Source: an uncultured Phycisphaerales bacterium (lineage in GTDB: Bacteria > Planctomycetota > Phycisphaerae > WQYP01). From it: a DNA stretch of 6,834 bases. Of the stretch, positions 5,978-6,834 are shown in pieces (within the stretch, counting starts at the first letter, position 1; each line of letters starts with the position of its first letter). Below the pieces are notes generated by a model. It had not been told where the DNA came from. It saw nothing but the letters and a program-made list of their open reading frames with translations, and ran no database searches. The stretch covers positions 1 to 6,834 of the forward strand of contig CAIPTQ010000231.1 in the NCBI GenBank assembly GCA_903868035.1, in the 5' to 3' direction. A program made the translations under genes and the position numbers.

Positions 5978-6585
5978 CAGCGGGCCTCCCGGGCAATCTG
6001 CCGGGCGGCGGCGAAAATCCAGTTGGAAGCATGGCGCGCGTCCCGCAAAAGTTGGTGCCGGTGGCGCGGGGAGAGTTTAGCACGCAATCGCGCGATAACT
6101 GCCGGTCCCACTGCATCCTTGCCCAGATCGCGCAGGGCTTGGATCACCAGGGCCGACATGGGTTCCTCGATGGCGGTCTGCTTGGGGCGTGCATGCTTGA
6201 AGTGGAGCGTCTGCTGTCCCACCTTGATCCGGCGCGTGGGTCCATCGGTCAGGTATATGATCCGGGCGGGAATCTGCGTGGAGAGCCCCAGCATGTTGGC
6301 GGCCTGCGCCCCGGTGGGCAGGATGCGCCAGCGAAATCGCCGCGCGATGGCGCGGGCCACCTGATCGCTGTCCGGACTCAGCGGCCCGCCCAGCAGTTGG
6401 CTGTATTTGGGGTATTCATAGAACCCGCGCGTCACCCGGCGAATCTTCCCCTCGGCCGACAGCTTGGAAAGTGTGACGTCGATGGTGCCGCGGCTCCCGA
6501 GCGCGAGAAAATCCTTGGCCGAGAACACGCTGCCTGCGCCGAGGCGCTGGATACGCGTGATGATCTTGTCTTTGGCATGGGTCAT
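5977..6585 (-). CDS. abiEi: AbiEi-type antitoxin, winged-helix transcriptional regulator
   Basis: 202 residues. Residues 1-65 form an N-terminal winged helix: KIITRIQRLGAGSVFSAKDF, then a recognition-helix region (GTIDVTLSKLSAEG, 33-46) and the wing IRRVTRGFYEYPK (48-60). Residues 66-202 match the C-terminal antitoxin domain of the AbiEi/DUF6088 group: a TGAQAANMLGLSTQIPA block (91-107), YLTDG (111-115), and a helical end with SALVIQALRDLGK (144-156). In AbiE systems this protein neutralises the toxin without stable binding (type IV) and represses its own promoter. Here it is the first gene of the operon, directly behind a near-consensus promoter with an embedded palindrome. The ATG at 6583-6585 leaves a leader of about 25 bases with no good Shine-Dalgarno sequence, only a weak GGTG. 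Confidence 0.91.
   Translation of the reverse strand: MTHAKDKIITRIQRLGAGSVFSAKDFLALGSRGTIDVTLSKLSAEGKIRRVTRGFYEYPKYSQLLGGPLSPDSDQVARAIARRFRWRILPTGAQAANMLGLSTQIPARIIYLTDGPTRRIKVGQQTLHFKHARPKQTAIEEPMSALVIQALRDLGKDAVGPAVIARLRAKLSPRHRHQLLRDARHASNWIFAAARQIAREAR
5985..5990 (-). promoter_or_regulatory. Ribosome binding site of abiEii inside abiEi
   Basis: GGGAGG on the minus strand lies 7 bases before the abiEii ATG, within the last codons of abiEi. It confirms the abiEii start and, with the one-base stop/start overlap, supports coupled but independently primed toxin translation. Confidence 0.7.
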
Positions 6586-6610
6586 GGGACACCATTTATC
6601 TATCGGATCG

Positions 6611-6639
6611 TTTAGAAATAATAGCTATCTTTTTCTAAA
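6611..6639. promoter_or_regulatory. Candidate AbiEi operator palindrome
   Basis: Outer arms TTTAGAAA (6611-6618) and TTTCTAAA (6632-6639) are perfect 8-bp inverted repeats separated by 13 bp. In the middle sits a second perfect palindrome, ATAGCTAT (6621-6628), within half a base of the same centre. The element covers the -10 box and nearly all of the spacer of the abiE promoter, where a bound repressor would block RNA polymerase. AbiEi autorepression through inverted repeats is known for the family; that this element is the site is inference. Confidence 0.6.
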
Positions 6640-6646
6640 TCGTCAA
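6618..6646 (-). promoter_or_regulatory. Sigma70-type promoter of the abiE operon
   Basis: On the minus strand TTGACG (6641-6646) is followed after exactly 17 bp by TATTAT (6618-6623). Both hexamers match the consensus at five of six positions. The predicted start is near 6611, about 25 bases before the abiEi ATG. It is the best promoter in the window. Confidence 0.72.
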
Positions 6647-6721
6647 GGCGAATATTGTGCCCTTGCGACCCTGCTGGACTTACTCTCCACCGGGCTTGCC
6701 TTAATTATTCAAAGGAAGGCC

Positions 6722-6834
6722 TCAATCCTTCAACACCTGAAAATCAAACAAGGAGTAGCCGCCTTGTGCGGCCGGGGCGCCGAATTGCGGGCCGCGCGGC
6801 GCACCGGCAGTGGCGGCCTGGGTGGCCGTGGCCG
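6722..6834 (-). CDS. C-terminal end of an unidentified gene
   Basis: An open minus-strand frame enters from the right edge and ends at TGA (6722-6724), giving 36 visible residues. The first part is rich in Ala, Thr, Pro, Gly and Gln (ATATQAATAGAPRGPQFGAP), as in a flexible linker or a secreted or envelope-protein tail. It ends in a less biased stretch, YSLFDFQVLKD. Same strand as abiEi and 136 bp upstream of it; the strong abiE promoter lies between, so co-transcription is not required. No family is recognised. The frame could also be fortuitous in GC-rich DNA, so this is tentative. Confidence 0.42.
   Translation of the reverse strand, partial: ATATQAATAGAPRGPQFGAPAAQGGYSLFDFQVLKD

Noticed and set aside
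5705..6615. Plus-strand frames of about 200 codons over abiEi/abiEii
   Set aside because: They cross the border of two well-supported genes and show no family motifs.
6698..6720. GCCTT/AAGGC stem as a terminator for the right-edge gene
   Set aside because: Only a five-base stem with a loop of 13 bases and no T-run on the minus strand.

Overview
This is a GC-rich bacterial chromosomal segment. Codons ending in G or C dominate, and no rRNA, tRNA, phage or insertion-sequence gene is visible. The taxon cannot be fixed from one window. Large membrane proteins and divergent GH10 glycosidases with beta-module flanks, together with degenerate 8-10 bp repeats at gene borders, are features I associate with the Planctomycetes-Verrucomicrobia-Lentisphaerae group. 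This is a weak inference.

Layout from left to right. (1) Minus strand, cut by the left edge: mutY, the A/G-specific adenine glycosylase. Its catalytic and Fe-S residues are intact, but a 48-bp array of six degenerate octamers is inserted in frame just before the Fe-S cluster. (2) Minus strand: a small membrane-anchored TPR protein upstream of mutY. The 97-bp gap between them holds a second, shorter octamer patch. (3) A 202-bp divergent intergenic region with a 71-bp imperfect inverted repeat and a small palindrome. (4) Plus strand, 1140 codons: one polypeptide joining a polytopic membrane domain of about 13 segments, an extracytoplasmic-type globular domain, a proline-rich linker and a GH10-like (xylanase family) TIM barrel with both catalytic glutamates. 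(5) Convergent with it, on the minus strand: a complete type IV toxin-antitoxin pair of the AbiE type. The antitoxin abiEi comes first and overlaps the nucleotidyltransferase toxin abiEii by one base. A near-consensus sigma70-type promoter lies in front, and a palindrome inside it is a good candidate for the autorepression operator. (6) At the right edge, the last 36 codons of what is probably another minus-strand gene.

The genes do not form one pathway. mutY is DNA repair, the AbiE pair is a mobile-type defence or stress module in a less GC-rich patch, and the fusion protein is a cell-envelope carbohydrate protein. The two observations most worth following are the membrane-domain/GH10 fusion and the exact 6 x 8 bp insertion in mutY.
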